A stretch of DNA of 18,785 nucleotides from Nitrosomonas sp. (GTDB lineage: Bacteria; Pseudomonadota; Gammaproteobacteria; Burkholderiales; Nitrosomonadaceae), in assembly GCA_003514765.1 (NCBI GenBank), contig DOOY01000038.1:1-18785 (forward strand). Direction: 5' to 3'. This document shows, piece by piece, positions 1 to 7,187 of the stretch. The position numbers and the translations under genes were made by a program. The stretch's first letter is position 1; every line of letters starts with the position of its first letter. Below the pieces are notes generated by a model. It searched no databases and was not told where the DNA came from. It saw nothing but the letters and a program-made list of their open reading frames with translations.

Positions 1-739
1 CGCAATGGCATTTAAAATTTGTGACATCAATGTTTTATAATGTTTATTGGGGGTGAGGTCTCTATAGTATTAAAGCCTATTTTAATGTAATTCATGGGAA
101 AAATCAGAGAAATGAATGGGTTTTTGAATTGTTAGTATGCTTGAAAGACCGGCATGTGCCGGATAGTCTGCAAGGAATTTGTTCAAGATAATCTCAAAGC
201 TTGAACAATGAATGTAAACGCGATTATTGCTAAAGATGATTGACTGAAACATCCGCATTTTTCCCATAATTTTCGATTTTTTCAGTTAGTAATAAAATCG
301 CTCACCTGCTCAGCACTTCGGTATTAATTCAAATGCGTTGGTTTCGTATCCGACGTCAATTTCGGTCAACCCCTTGGGTTGCGAACAAGGGTTTGCCTCA
401 TATAATCAGCATCGACCAAAACTGTTTTAACAAATATTTGTTGCTTGTCTTACATCGATTGTCCAGGGTGTGTGTTCAACAGCCTGTTAAGATGATCGAG
501 GAAAAAACAGCAATAGTAAATTTGGATTCAGTCCATTCAATCCAATCCAATCCAGGTTAGATTTTGACACTTTATTAACATACCGTTGGCATCTTATTGC
601 CATTCATATTATTACACTGTTCGTGTCAGAAGCTTGGCAGGAAGGTTCAAGTTTGTTTGGCAGGTTTTATAGAGAGTTAATTATCGTATTTATCGATTTT
701 AATTAGTTCGTCACATTATTTGTTGTAAATGGAGGAATT
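1..739. other. Long AT-rich stretch without a convincing gene
   Basis: I see no supported gene in these bases. Open frames at 82-267 (minus) and 333-560 (plus) have no ribosome binding site and no recognisable motif. A short tract near 536-554 repeats the unit TCCAA about three and a half times. Bases 474-490 read GTTCAACAGCCTGTTAA, which resembles the right end of the inverted-end repeat found at 3491-3631, so a lone repeat end may lie here. On the minus strand, about 310-395 reads as a short open stretch ending in a stop, possibly a gene remnant, but I cannot name it. Confidence 0.5.
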
Positions 740-997
740 ATGCTTATCAGAAAAGTAATGTTGCTCATGGTGCTCAGTTTTGGTTTTTCTGGTTTGGCCG
801 GGTCTGAGGTGCTTGATCTTTCGACTTCAGCTAAGACAAAGAAACAATCAGGACTCAATACAAGTCAGGCGGCACAGTCTCAAAGTTCCCCTCAGTCATC
901 TGTGCCAGAGAAAAACAATCGTTCAACATCAAATGAAAAATCTAATGTAGAGAAAAAGTCATCAATGGTTGACTATTGTAGAAAACATACTTGCTAA
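740..997 (+). CDS. Small secreted hypothetical protein with C-terminal cysteines
   Basis: An 85-residue protein preceded by a strong ribosome binding site (GGAGGAATT directly before ATG). Residues 1-21 look like a Sec signal peptide: K5 in the n-region, then a hydrophobic run LLMVLSFGFSGLAG. The rest is low-complexity and polar, rich in Ser, Gln, Asn and Lys, and ends in CRKHTC, giving two cysteines five residues apart. I do not recognise the family. It ends 38 bases before the carbonic anhydrase start, so the two are probably cotranscribed, which suggests an exported, disordered partner or an unrelated envelope protein. The strong ribosome binding site and signal peptide argue that it is real. 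The function is unknown. Confidence 0.6.
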   Translation: MLIRKVMLLMVLSFGFSGLAGSEVLDLSTSAKTKKQSGLNTSQAAQSQSSPQSSVPEKNNRSTSNEKSNVEKKSSMVDYCRKHTC

Positions 998-1035
998 CCC
1001 GGAAAAAATATGTAACAACAAGCAGGAGCATATCA

Positions 1036-1833
1036 ATGAAAATAAATGGATTTGTTTTTATAAGTGTAGCGGTTATGATGGTGTTTTATACGACAATCAA
1101 CCATGCCGGACCCTCTTGGACTCACGAAGAACAAGTAACATGGGGTGCGATTGAGGATACAACGCAAACAGAAGTGCCGAAAATGTATCCTTACGCAGAA
1201 TGCAGCATAGGCAATCATCAATCTCCGGTTGATCTTGCTACCGCTGAAATCAATCAAACAAAGAATCTAAACAGACTGAGGATTTGGTACGATGTCGATG
1301 ATAAACCAGTTTTTTTTAATAGTGGACATGGAGTTCAAGTAAACACTTCACTTGATTATACGGGTCAATTGGAGATTGGAGATGAAGTTTTTCCATTAAT
1401 TCAGTTTCATTTTCATGCGCCTAGTGAACATGTTGTTGGTGAAAAAAAGTTTGCTGCCGAATTGCATTACGTTCATGTTAGAGAGGATGGAAGACTCGTG
1501 GTGTTAGCCGTTGGCATTGACGAAGGAGAAAAAAATGGAACGTTTCAAACTATTTTAGATAATATGCCTCGTGAGCCAGAAGGACGAAATGAGAATACAG
1601 GGATTAGCATCAATCCTGAGTCGTTGTTGCCCCATAATCATCATAAACCAGAGTTTTTGTCGTTATCGGGTTCTTTGACGACCCCACCTTGCAGTGAGGG
1701 CGTACAGTGGTATTTTTTAACGGAAATTGTCACCGCATCAGCCGAACAGCTTGAACAACTAAGGGGGTTCTATAATAATAATGTAAGATCGGTGCAGGAT
1801 TTAAATGGACGAGTTGTGTCGTCAACAAAATAA
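1036..1833 (+). CDS. Alpha-class carbonic anhydrase, periplasmic
   Basis: Interconverts CO2 and bicarbonate with a zinc hydroxide. The start at 1036 is preferred because AGGAG lies 7 bases upstream and a signal peptide (residues 1-24, MKINGFVFISVAVMMVFYTT...) follows; the upstream frame from 991 overlaps the previous gene. Length is 265 residues, normal for bacterial alpha enzymes. The zinc ligands are H125 and H127 in QFHFHAPSEH and H144 in ELHYVH. E131 and T215 (in SLTTPPC) complete the Thr/Glu gate, and H98 is in the place of the proton-shuttle histidine. C56 and C219 match the conserved disulfide of bacterial alpha enzymes, which fits a periplasmic location. In an ammonia oxidiser it would supply inorganic carbon for autotrophic CO2 fixation or buffer the acid made by ammonia oxidation; that role is inferred. 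Family assignment is firm. Confidence 0.95.
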   Translation: MKINGFVFISVAVMMVFYTTINHAGPSWTHEEQVTWGAIEDTTQTEVPKMYPYAECSIGNHQSPVDLATAEINQTKNLNRLRIWYDVDDKPVFFNSGHGVQVNTSLDYTGQLEIGDEVFPLIQFHFHAPSEHVVGEKKFAAELHYVHVREDGRLVVLAVGIDEGEKNGTFQTILDNMPREPEGRNENTGISINPESLLPHNHHKPEFLSLSGSLTTPPCSEGVQWYFLTEIVTASAEQLEQLRGFYNNNVRSVQDLNGRVVSSTK

Positions 1834-2354
1834 TCAGAAAAGAACAATGAAAGAATTGTGAGTAACATGTTTGAAACGACTTTCAGATTGTTTTGAAAAA
1901 TTATTCAGAGTTGTTTCATGGCAATAGCTGTCTGTTAGTTATTTGGTTTTGTGCTGCTTTTGTTGGTAACATAAGGTTGATAATTTTATCTGGGTCATGC
2001 CATATTCCTCAATCTTTGGGAAAATTTCCTGACTTACGCTCTACCTATTCATACTCTGGGTGGAATGTTATTCAAGTATTGATATGAGCTATGGAATACA
2101 AAAATTATCCATTGTAAAGTGAAAGATAGGTGATCCACATCTTCAGCGCGACTCTTCCATTGTGATAGTTGATTCCGTTTTGCATAGTTGATCCCTATAC
2201 AATAGGACATGCAAACATTACTAAAGATTATTGCGCGTTTTTCTTTGCAAAAAAATGATTTAATAAAAGCGATTTTAAAGATATTCTTAACAGGATGTTG
2301 TTTGCAATGATGCGCTTTATTAAATGAAAAAATTATTTACAAGGAGAATTTTTT
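1834..2354. other. AT-rich intergenic region, no gene supported
   Basis: About 520 bases without a convincing gene. A TTG-initiated open frame at 1893-2087 has no ribosome binding site and no recognisable domain. The nonamer ATAGTTGAT occurs twice, at 2165-2173 and 2184-2192, with a period of 19 bases; this spacing is near two helical turns and could be a protein-binding site, but nothing else supports that. The last part (about 2250-2340) is very AT-rich and probably carries the promoter of the gene at 2355. Confidence 0.5.
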
Positions 2355-2747
2355 ATGAGTATGGAAAGTGAATTCAAGGCGAAATTCGGAGGATTCTGGA
2401 ATTCGCTGGTGATATTGCTTGTGATTATTATTTGCCTGCGGTTTTCCAGTCTTGAACTGGCGGGGGAAGATCTGGGCACAAGACTGAGTTGTTCGCTTCA
2501 ATTGTTCCTGAGTTGTATTGGTGCGGGAATAATACTGGGCATTTTGCGCATCTTTTTATCATTTTCAAACGATACGTATACGCGTGCGCCGGCTTCGGCA
2601 AATTTTACCTCAGGTTTAAGATTTGGGATCGTGGCAGGCGGCACGCTGATTTTGCTCGCAGGTATGCTGCAGTTGGAAAATTTTCTCGGGCCGTTGCAAC
2701 TCATCGTAGACGCGCTTTTTGCTAAGTTATATGCATTATTTGCATAA
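2355..2747 (+). CDS. Small inner-membrane hypothetical protein
   Basis: A 130-residue protein with a good ribosome binding site (AAGGAG about 9 bases before ATG). Three hydrophobic segments are visible at roughly residues 16-35, 46-68 and 88-110, with a further hydrophobic C-terminal stretch ending LYALFA. The short N-terminus is charged (SMESEFKAKFGG). I do not recognise the family and see no catalytic motif. It is monocistronic: a long AT-rich region precedes it and two hairpins follow it before the convergent hemerythrin-like gene. Confidence 0.7.
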   Translation: MSMESEFKAKFGGFWNSLVILLVIIICLRFSSLELAGEDLGTRLSCSLQLFLSCIGAGIILGILRIFLSFSNDTYTRAPASANFTSGLRFGIVAGGTLILLAGMLQLENFLGPLQLIVDALFAKLYALFA

Positions 2748-2764
2748 TTATCGTTAAAAAGCAA

Positions 2765-2803
2765 AGAGTCAGCTTTCATTGCTGTCTGTTTGTGGCTGAC
2801 TCT
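2765..2803 (+). terminator. Hairpin downstream of the small membrane protein gene
   Basis: AGAGTCAGC at 2765-2773 pairs perfectly with GCTGACTCT at 2795-2803, leaving a 21-base loop. It starts 17 bases after the stop codon of the gene at 2355. The following TATGTTTT is only weakly U-rich and the loop is long, so it may be a processing or weak termination hairpin. Confidence 0.4.
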
Positions 2804-2871
2804 CTATGTTTTCAAGCGTTGCTTGAAATTTGCACCCGTCAAATGAAACCGGCTCCGGCTGTATTTCCACA

Positions 2872-2906
2872 ACCATGCATGGTTTTATGCATGGTATTTT
2901 TGTTTG
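2872..2906 (+). terminator. Probable rho-independent terminator between convergent genes
   Basis: ACCATGCAT (2872-2880) pairs with ATGCATGGT (2887-2895) around a 6-base loop and is followed by ATTTTTGTTTG, giving a stem plus T-run in the plus direction. It would stop transcription from the gene at 2355 before it enters the convergent hemerythrin-like gene, whose last codons it overlaps. The left arm lies within the perfect palindrome AACCATGCATGGTT (2871-2884). No T-run follows on the minus strand, so it is probably one-directional. Confidence 0.5.
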
Positions 2907-3460
2907 TCTTTTTCAAGATCGAGTATATACCGGTATAGATGATCGTATTCTTTTTTGGACGGATTGTTAAAAAGCGGATCGCTTTGTAATTTGATCTCTT
3001 TTTCTATTTCGTTCCATTCTTTTTCAGAAAATACAGTATCCATTAATGGGTAAATGAATTCATTTTCTTTCTCAAGGTGTTGTCTCTGTAAGGTAATAAA
3101 ATGACGCGCACCAGTAAGCAATTCCTCTGCCGATACAATGCAGTCTTCGGCAACGCTGTTGAATAACTCGCATATCTTTTTCGTTTCCTGCATTATTTGC
3201 TGGTGCTCGTCTTTGAGTTGCTCAATCAGGTCACTTTCCTGGACGTCTTTTTCAAGGAGTCTATCGAAAATAATATCTTCAGCTGGATGGTGCCATTTGT
3301 CCGGGTATGTGTGAATATAATCCAGAGCGCTAAGTATGATGTCAAGATCGGCGCTTCGTTTGCTGTCATAGTCATAGCAGCCAATCTCGTAGCTCAAGCA
3401 ACTGAGCAGTCTTTGTAAATGGTAATGATCGGTGTAAAGCTGACGTTGAATTTTATGCAT
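2885..3460 (-). CDS. Hemerythrin-like HHE domain protein
   Basis: A 191-residue helical protein of the hemerythrin/HHE cation-binding type, expected to bind a di-iron centre and sense or buffer O2, NO or iron. The start at 3460 is chosen because GGAGGAAG lies 6 bases upstream; the longer TTG start would sit on top of that site. Likely iron ligands are H14 (DHYHLQRLL), H50, the HHPAED cluster (H57, H58, E61), H86 in LKDEHQQI, and H128/E132 in RQHLEKENEFIYP. The first 140 residues make the four-helix bundle and the rest is a charged tail. No signal peptide, so cytoplasmic. Its promoter region runs up against the inverted-end repeat at 3491-3631. In a nitrifier a role in NO or O2 handling is plausible but inferred. 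Confidence 0.85.
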   Translation of the reverse strand: MHKIQRQLYTDHYHLQRLLSCLSYEIGCYDYDSKRSADLDIILSALDYIHTYPDKWHHPAEDIIFDRLLEKDVQESDLIEQLKDEHQQIMQETKKICELFNSVAEDCIVSAEELLTGARHFITLQRQHLEKENEFIYPLMDTVFSEKEWNEIEKEIKLQSDPLFNNPSKKEYDHLYRYILDLEKDKQKYHA

Positions 3461-3490
3461 GGCAACTTCCTCCAATATGGTTTACCTTAC

Positions 3491-3631
3491 AACAGGTTGT
3501 TGAAAAACTATCTGCGTTGCCGTTGTGGCGCTAAAAACCAGCTTAAAATACTCATTATGCATAAACATTGCTTTTCCGCCTGTTTTCTGCCTTGTATCGG
3601 CTGCCTCGAAAACGTTTTTCAATGGCCTGTT
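3491..3631. repeat. MITE-like repeat with inverted ends, copy 1
   Basis: A noncoding element of about 141 bases. Its left end, AACAGGTTGTTGAAAAAC (3491-3508), is the inverted match of its right end (3614-3631) at 15 of 18 positions. Inside are TCTGCGTTGCCGTTGT (3511-3526) and ATTATGCATA (3554-3563), both shared exactly with a second copy near 12680-12876. Short open frames across it are shadows and give no family match. No clear target-site duplication is visible. It lies between two divergent genes and could influence either promoter. Confidence 0.75.
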
Positions 3632-3757
3632 TAATGGCAAAAATTAGCATGGCTTGTGACCGGATTTATTGTGACGTGTCAAACAAACATCAATCGGTGT
3701 CATAAACCGGGACAAACGCAAATTTATAGTTGCTTATCAAGAAACAGTTTGGGTAGT

Positions 3758-4429
3758 ATGCCAGATATTTACTTAAATCATAATAAAACCATGATTATCT
3801 TTTCAGACAGATTATTTTTCAGGAAAGCTCTTGAATTGTCTCGATTATGTTTTATGTGCCTGCTGGCATTGTTGCTGAGCCAGTCTGTGCAGGCATTTCA
3901 GGGTCAGGATTCACTTCATTCCGAAGATATGCTGGTCAGGTATTCCGAAAAAAATAATAATGTAACCGGTGCACTTGACCAGGCTATTACGATAAGTATC
4001 TATCGAACAGGCGATGTATTTATTGTTATCCCTGAATACATGCAGCAGGCAGGGCATTATCATGTATTGTTGGGACAGGAACAGCTGGATGCGCTCTGGC
4101 GTTTGCTGATCCACGAACAAATTCTTGCATTTGATGCGCTGGCCCTGCGAGATATGCAGATCAAGAAACAACGGGCATTAAAAGAATCGGGTGCTGTTAT
4201 TACGAGTGTTTCAGATAAAGCGGAAGTATTGCTTGAAATTTATCCAAACAGGTATCAGCCGCCCGGGTTTGCGGACGCAGATGGCGATGCAGTTAAACAT
4301 ATCGCCTGGTCTGGCCTGAGATGGGACGCTGAAAACTATCCGCAAATTGAGTCTATTCAATTATTATCTGAAATTCAGGCATTCATGCTTTCAATCTTGC
4401 AACGTGATGATTTACAGTCGGTTGATTAA
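3758..4429 (+). CDS. Exported hypothetical protein upstream of a metzincin protease
   Basis: The open frame extends back to 3656 (GTG), but the likely start is 3758 or 3791, because a signal peptide then fits: a basic n-region (FFRKALELSR), hydrophobic CFMCLLALLLSQ and cleavage after SVQA. Neither start has a strong ribosome binding site. The mature part is about 180 residues of mixed alpha/beta character, with a segment ISIYRTGDVFIVIPEY followed by a helix-like stretch LLGQEQLDALWRLL. I do not recognise the family with confidence; the layout loosely recalls small protease-inhibitor domains such as emfourin, but this is a weak impression. It ends 42 bases before the protease start at 4472, so the two are probably one operon and the protein may be a periplasmic partner, chaperone or inhibitor of the protease. 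Confidence 0.65.
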   Translation: MPDIYLNHNKTMIIFSDRLFFRKALELSRLCFMCLLALLLSQSVQAFQGQDSLHSEDMLVRYSEKNNNVTGALDQAITISIYRTGDVFIVIPEYMQQAGHYHVLLGQEQLDALWRLLIHEQILAFDALALRDMQIKKQRALKESGAVITSVSDKAEVLLEIYPNRYQPPGFADADGDAVKHIAWSGLRWDAENYPQIESIQLLSEIQAFMLSILQRDDLQSVD

Positions 4430-4471
4430 AAATATGAGTTCGGTAATGTGTTTAAAGAGAGATTTTCCTTG

Positions 4472-5878
4472 ATGCTGAGTGGTTTGAGAGTAGCCAGAAC
4501 ACATGGCTGGGCACAACAGCGGCAAGTACGCTCACTATTGCTGCTGTGGACATTGCTACTCTGGATACTATCGGCGGAGGCGGGTGTGTTTGAATTTGTC
4601 GATGAAGTCAATGAAGTTGATATTATTACGCATCCGCCTGGATATGACGGCAGCGGCGGCGAGCTGGTTGTGACGGTCGGTATTGCGCCCTTGTCGCCGC
4701 ATGCGGCTGAAATGGAAATATCCGTCCAAAATGCAATCAATACCTGGAACCAGCGGGTGTCTACAGTCGGGAATGTCAAGTCGGATGACAACATTGTGCC
4801 GCTTCGTACATTTGATTTTGAGTCGGTTGCATTACATGAGTTGGGACACTGCATCGGGCTTGCGCATCCTAATATGGCTACCGAATCCGGACTGGCGGGT
4901 AATGATAAAAATTATACCAAAGCGATCAGGGGCAGTAACAACCGGTTTGATCTGAATAGCGGTACTGACGGTATTATCGGTTCCTCCGATGATTTACGCG
5001 GAGATGATATTAATCTGCATTGGTTTAATAAGGAAAATAATAATCCATTTGTATTGCCAGAAACCATTGATATAACTACCTATAGCCTGGATCCGGATGA
5101 TCTTCCATCAGGGCATCAATTTGCAGCGAACGGCGATCGTTTTGTATCGCTTTTGCTCGGGCTTCAGGAGACCGAAGCCGTGATGCAGCAAGGTATTGTG
5201 TCGGGAGAAGCCCGGCGCACACTGACAGCCGATGATGTTGCGACACTGCGCCTGGCAATGAGTGGCCTCGATAGGCTGGCAGGTACATCGGACGATTATA
5301 TGCTGACTTTGCAATATGAGGGCCTTACGAATGCCGCTGATATTGTTCTCGATTTTGATAACAGGGCTTCATTTGCAGCCTGTAGAGTGACCGGTTTTTT
5401 TCTGAACGACAAACATGCCGTGATACAGCAAGGGCATATTTCATTCAATACAGGCCTGATATGGTTTTTTAACCCGGAATTGACACCGCTTGTACCGGAT
5501 CAGCCGGTTGTATCCATTCTGGCGAACAATCAAACGGGTGATTCCGTTATGGTGCTATCCGGTGATCCCCTGTCGCTTGATGTGGGACTTGATCCAGGGC
5601 GCAACAGTGGCGATCAGGCTGATTACTGGGTGCGGGCGATGACGCCGGTTGGCGATTTCTGGCTGAATAATCGATTACAATTCATACGCTCGGATACCCC
5701 GATACGGGCACATGGGGGGGCATTGATTGAATTTTCAGCTTTCAGTATCCTAGAGAGCATGACAGCCGGCTTGCCGGTCGGCACCTATACGGTTACATTT
5801 GCGGTGGACGATAATGTTGATCATATTTTAGATGCGACGTATCAAAGCTCGGTAACATTTACGATACTGCCCCGGTAG
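4472..5878 (+). CDS. Secreted metzincin-type zinc metalloprotease
   Basis: A 468-residue exported protein. The start at 4472 follows AAAGAGAG; a GTG at 4448 in the same frame is possible. The signal peptide has basic residues then LLLLWTLLLWILSAEA. The zinc site HELGHCIGLAH (residues 122-132) is the full HExxHxxGxxH metzincin motif, with H122, H126 and H132 as ligands and E123 as catalytic base. LRGDDINLHWFN about 45 residues later matches the end of a matrixin-like domain, but no clear Met-turn methionine lies between. A middle section contains GTSDDYMLTLQY and a C-terminal beta-rich module runs from about residue 345 to the end (DYWVRA, LPVGTYTVTFAVDD). It probably degrades extracellular or envelope protein. 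Class is firm, exact family is not. Confidence 0.85.
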   Translation: MLSGLRVARTHGWAQQRQVRSLLLLWTLLLWILSAEAGVFEFVDEVNEVDIITHPPGYDGSGGELVVTVGIAPLSPHAAEMEISVQNAINTWNQRVSTVGNVKSDDNIVPLRTFDFESVALHELGHCIGLAHPNMATESGLAGNDKNYTKAIRGSNNRFDLNSGTDGIIGSSDDLRGDDINLHWFNKENNNPFVLPETIDITTYSLDPDDLPSGHQFAANGDRFVSLLLGLQETEAVMQQGIVSGEARRTLTADDVATLRLAMSGLDRLAGTSDDYMLTLQYEGLTNAADIVLDFDNRASFAACRVTGFFLNDKHAVIQQGHISFNTGLIWFFNPELTPLVPDQPVVSILANNQTGDSVMVLSGDPLSLDVGLDPGRNSGDQADYWVRAMTPVGDFWLNNRLQFIRSDTPIRAHGGALIEFSAFSILESMTAGLPVGTYTVTFAVDDNVDHILDATYQSSVTFTILPR

Positions 5879-6043
5879 TTTTTCGATTGGCCGCATCCGA
5901 TTATTAAAATAGCGTTTAAAAATGAGTAAATATCATTATTTTTTGATAGCGCACAATAAATCGGTTAAGGCGCGATGGATAATGATATTTTTTGAATACA
6001 GTATTTCATGGAAAAAGAAATAACAATTTTTAAGGATGTTGAT

Positions 6044-6454
6044 ATGCTTTGCCCTAAATGTGGAACAGAAAATACCGAACAAGCCGAAACCTGTGTCAAT
6101 TGTAATGAAAGATTAGTCAGCGAGGATGCGCAAGCGGTACAGGCTGCGGATATGGAAATGCATCAGCAAGCTTCACATGAATCGATGGAAAGTGATCATG
6201 CACAATCGCAACGCTCACCCCGCATTACCCACGTCGATATTCAATCAGATCAAGCGCAGGATAAACCGGTTGTTTCCAGTGGATTGAATATCGGTATTAT
6301 CATTGCTACGATCATTTTCCCGATTGTGGGTATAGCCATGGGGTTTACCTACCTTAGAAAAGAACATCCGGACGCCAAACAAGCAGGTAAAACATGGTTG
6401 ATACTGGGTGTTGTTGTGTTTTTGATTAACATTCTTATGATCAGCCTTGATTGA
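6044..6454 (+). CDS. Zinc-ribbon membrane protein
   Basis: A 136-residue protein. The start at 6044 is preferred over 6008 because AAGGA precedes it by about 8 bases and because zinc-ribbon proteins of this type usually begin MLCPKCG. Residues 3-21 form the ribbon, CPKCGTEN...CVNCN, with four cysteines in two CxxC knuckles. A polar, disordered linker rich in Gln, His and Ser spans about residues 25-78. Two membrane segments follow, about 80-102 (GLNIGIIIATIIFPIVGIAMG) and 117-134. The ribbon should face the cytoplasm. The function is unknown; such proteins are common single-copy membrane proteins in Proteobacteria. It converges on the pyrophosphatase gene, 42 bases away. Confidence 0.8.
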   Translation: MLCPKCGTENTEQAETCVNCNERLVSEDAQAVQAADMEMHQQASHESMESDHAQSQRSPRITHVDIQSDQAQDKPVVSSGLNIGIIIATIIFPIVGIAMGFTYLRKEHPDAKQAGKTWLILGVVVFLINILMISLD

Positions 6455-6496
6455 TTTATGGCGTTCGTTGAGTATGGGTATAAATACTAGAGGCTG

Positions 6497-7045
6497 TTAA
6501 AACATCGGTTTTTCTTTTGCTGCATTAAATCGCTCAATACCGTCGATAATCTCAGACTTTGCTTTATTCACGCTCTCCCAGCCTTCGATTTTGACCCATT
6601 TCCCTTCTTCCAGATCTTTATAATGTTCAAAAAAGTGTGCAATCTGGGACAAAGTGAGTTGTGGCAAATCCTGGCAAGAGGCAATATTCTGATAAAGGCT
6701 GCACAATTTATTGATGGGGACTGCCAGCAATTTCGCATCTTCGCCGGCCTCATCGGTCATTCTGAGCATGCCGAGTGGACGGCAGCGTACGACTACACCT
6801 GTGATCAGCGGTACCGGTGAGATCACCAGTACATCCACCGGGTCGCCATCATCTGATAATGTATGCGGAATATATCCGTAGTTACAGGGATAATGCATGG
6901 CTGTTGACATGAATCGATCAACGAACATGGCGCCGGTTTTTTTGTCCACTTCGTATTTGATGGGGTCTGCATGCATGGGTATTTCGATAATGACATTAAA
7001 ATCATTGGGAATATCGGTACCCGAGCTGACGCGGTCTAAATTCAT
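6497..7045 (-). CDS. ppa: Inorganic pyrophosphatase, family I
   Basis: Hydrolyses pyrophosphate to two phosphates in the cytoplasm, driving biosynthetic reactions forward. At 182 residues it is close to the 175 of E. coli PpaA. The signature DGDPVDV at residues 66-72 supplies the metal-binding aspartates D66, D68 and D71. Other expected active-site residues are E21, K30, the NYGYIPHT segment (55-62) and [16 protein letters not shown] near residue 141. The ribosome binding site AGGAG lies 6 bases before the ATG. A TATAAT box at 7078-7083 on the minus strand could serve its promoter. It is monocistronic and the identification is firm. Confidence 0.97.
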   Translation of the reverse strand: MNLDRVSSGTDIPNDFNVIIEIPMHADPIKYEVDKKTGAMFVDRFMSTAMHYPCNYGYIPHTLSDDGDPVDVLVISPVPLITGVVVRCRPLGMLRMTDEAGEDAKLLAVPINKLCSLYQNIASCQDLPQLTLSQIAHFFEHYKDLEEGKWVKIEGWESVNKAKSEIIDGIERFNAAKEKPMF

Positions 7046-7077
7046 GTTGACTCCTGAAATGACAGAAAACGATCACT

Positions 7078-7083
7078 ATTATA
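7078..7083 (-). promoter_or_regulatory. Possible -10 box for ppa
   Basis: The minus strand reads TATAAT here, 33 bases upstream of the ppa ATG. About 18 bases further upstream is TTAAAT, only a partial match to a -35 box. The -10 element is exact but the promoter is unproven. Confidence 0.35.
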
Positions 7084-7187
7084 GCGTCTGTAATTGTATA
7101 GATTTAACTAATTACCCTGAAATTTTAAGTTGTGAAAAGAATTGAGAAGATTGAGAAAGGCTGGCTTTTTCTGGATTATCCATCCTG

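Noticed and set aside
333-560. Open frame of 75 codons as a gene
   Set aside because: No ribosome binding site, no recognisable domain, and it runs across the TCCAA repeat and a repeat-end-like motif.
991-1035. Longer N-terminus for the carbonic anhydrase
   Set aside because: It overlaps the previous gene and places 15 charged residues before a signal peptide; the ATG at 1036 has a proper ribosome binding site.
1893-2087. TTG-started 64-codon frame with a hydrophobic N-terminal part
   Set aside because: No ribosome binding site and composition like the surrounding AT-rich noncoding DNA.
2811-2827. Perfect 7-bp hairpin TTCAAGC/GCTTGAA as a terminator
   Set aside because: No T-run follows on either strand, and better terminator candidates flank it.
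6471-6490. AGTAT/ATACT hairpin between the zinc-ribbon gene and ppa as a terminator
   Set aside because: The stem is only 5 bp, AT-rich and not followed by a T-run.
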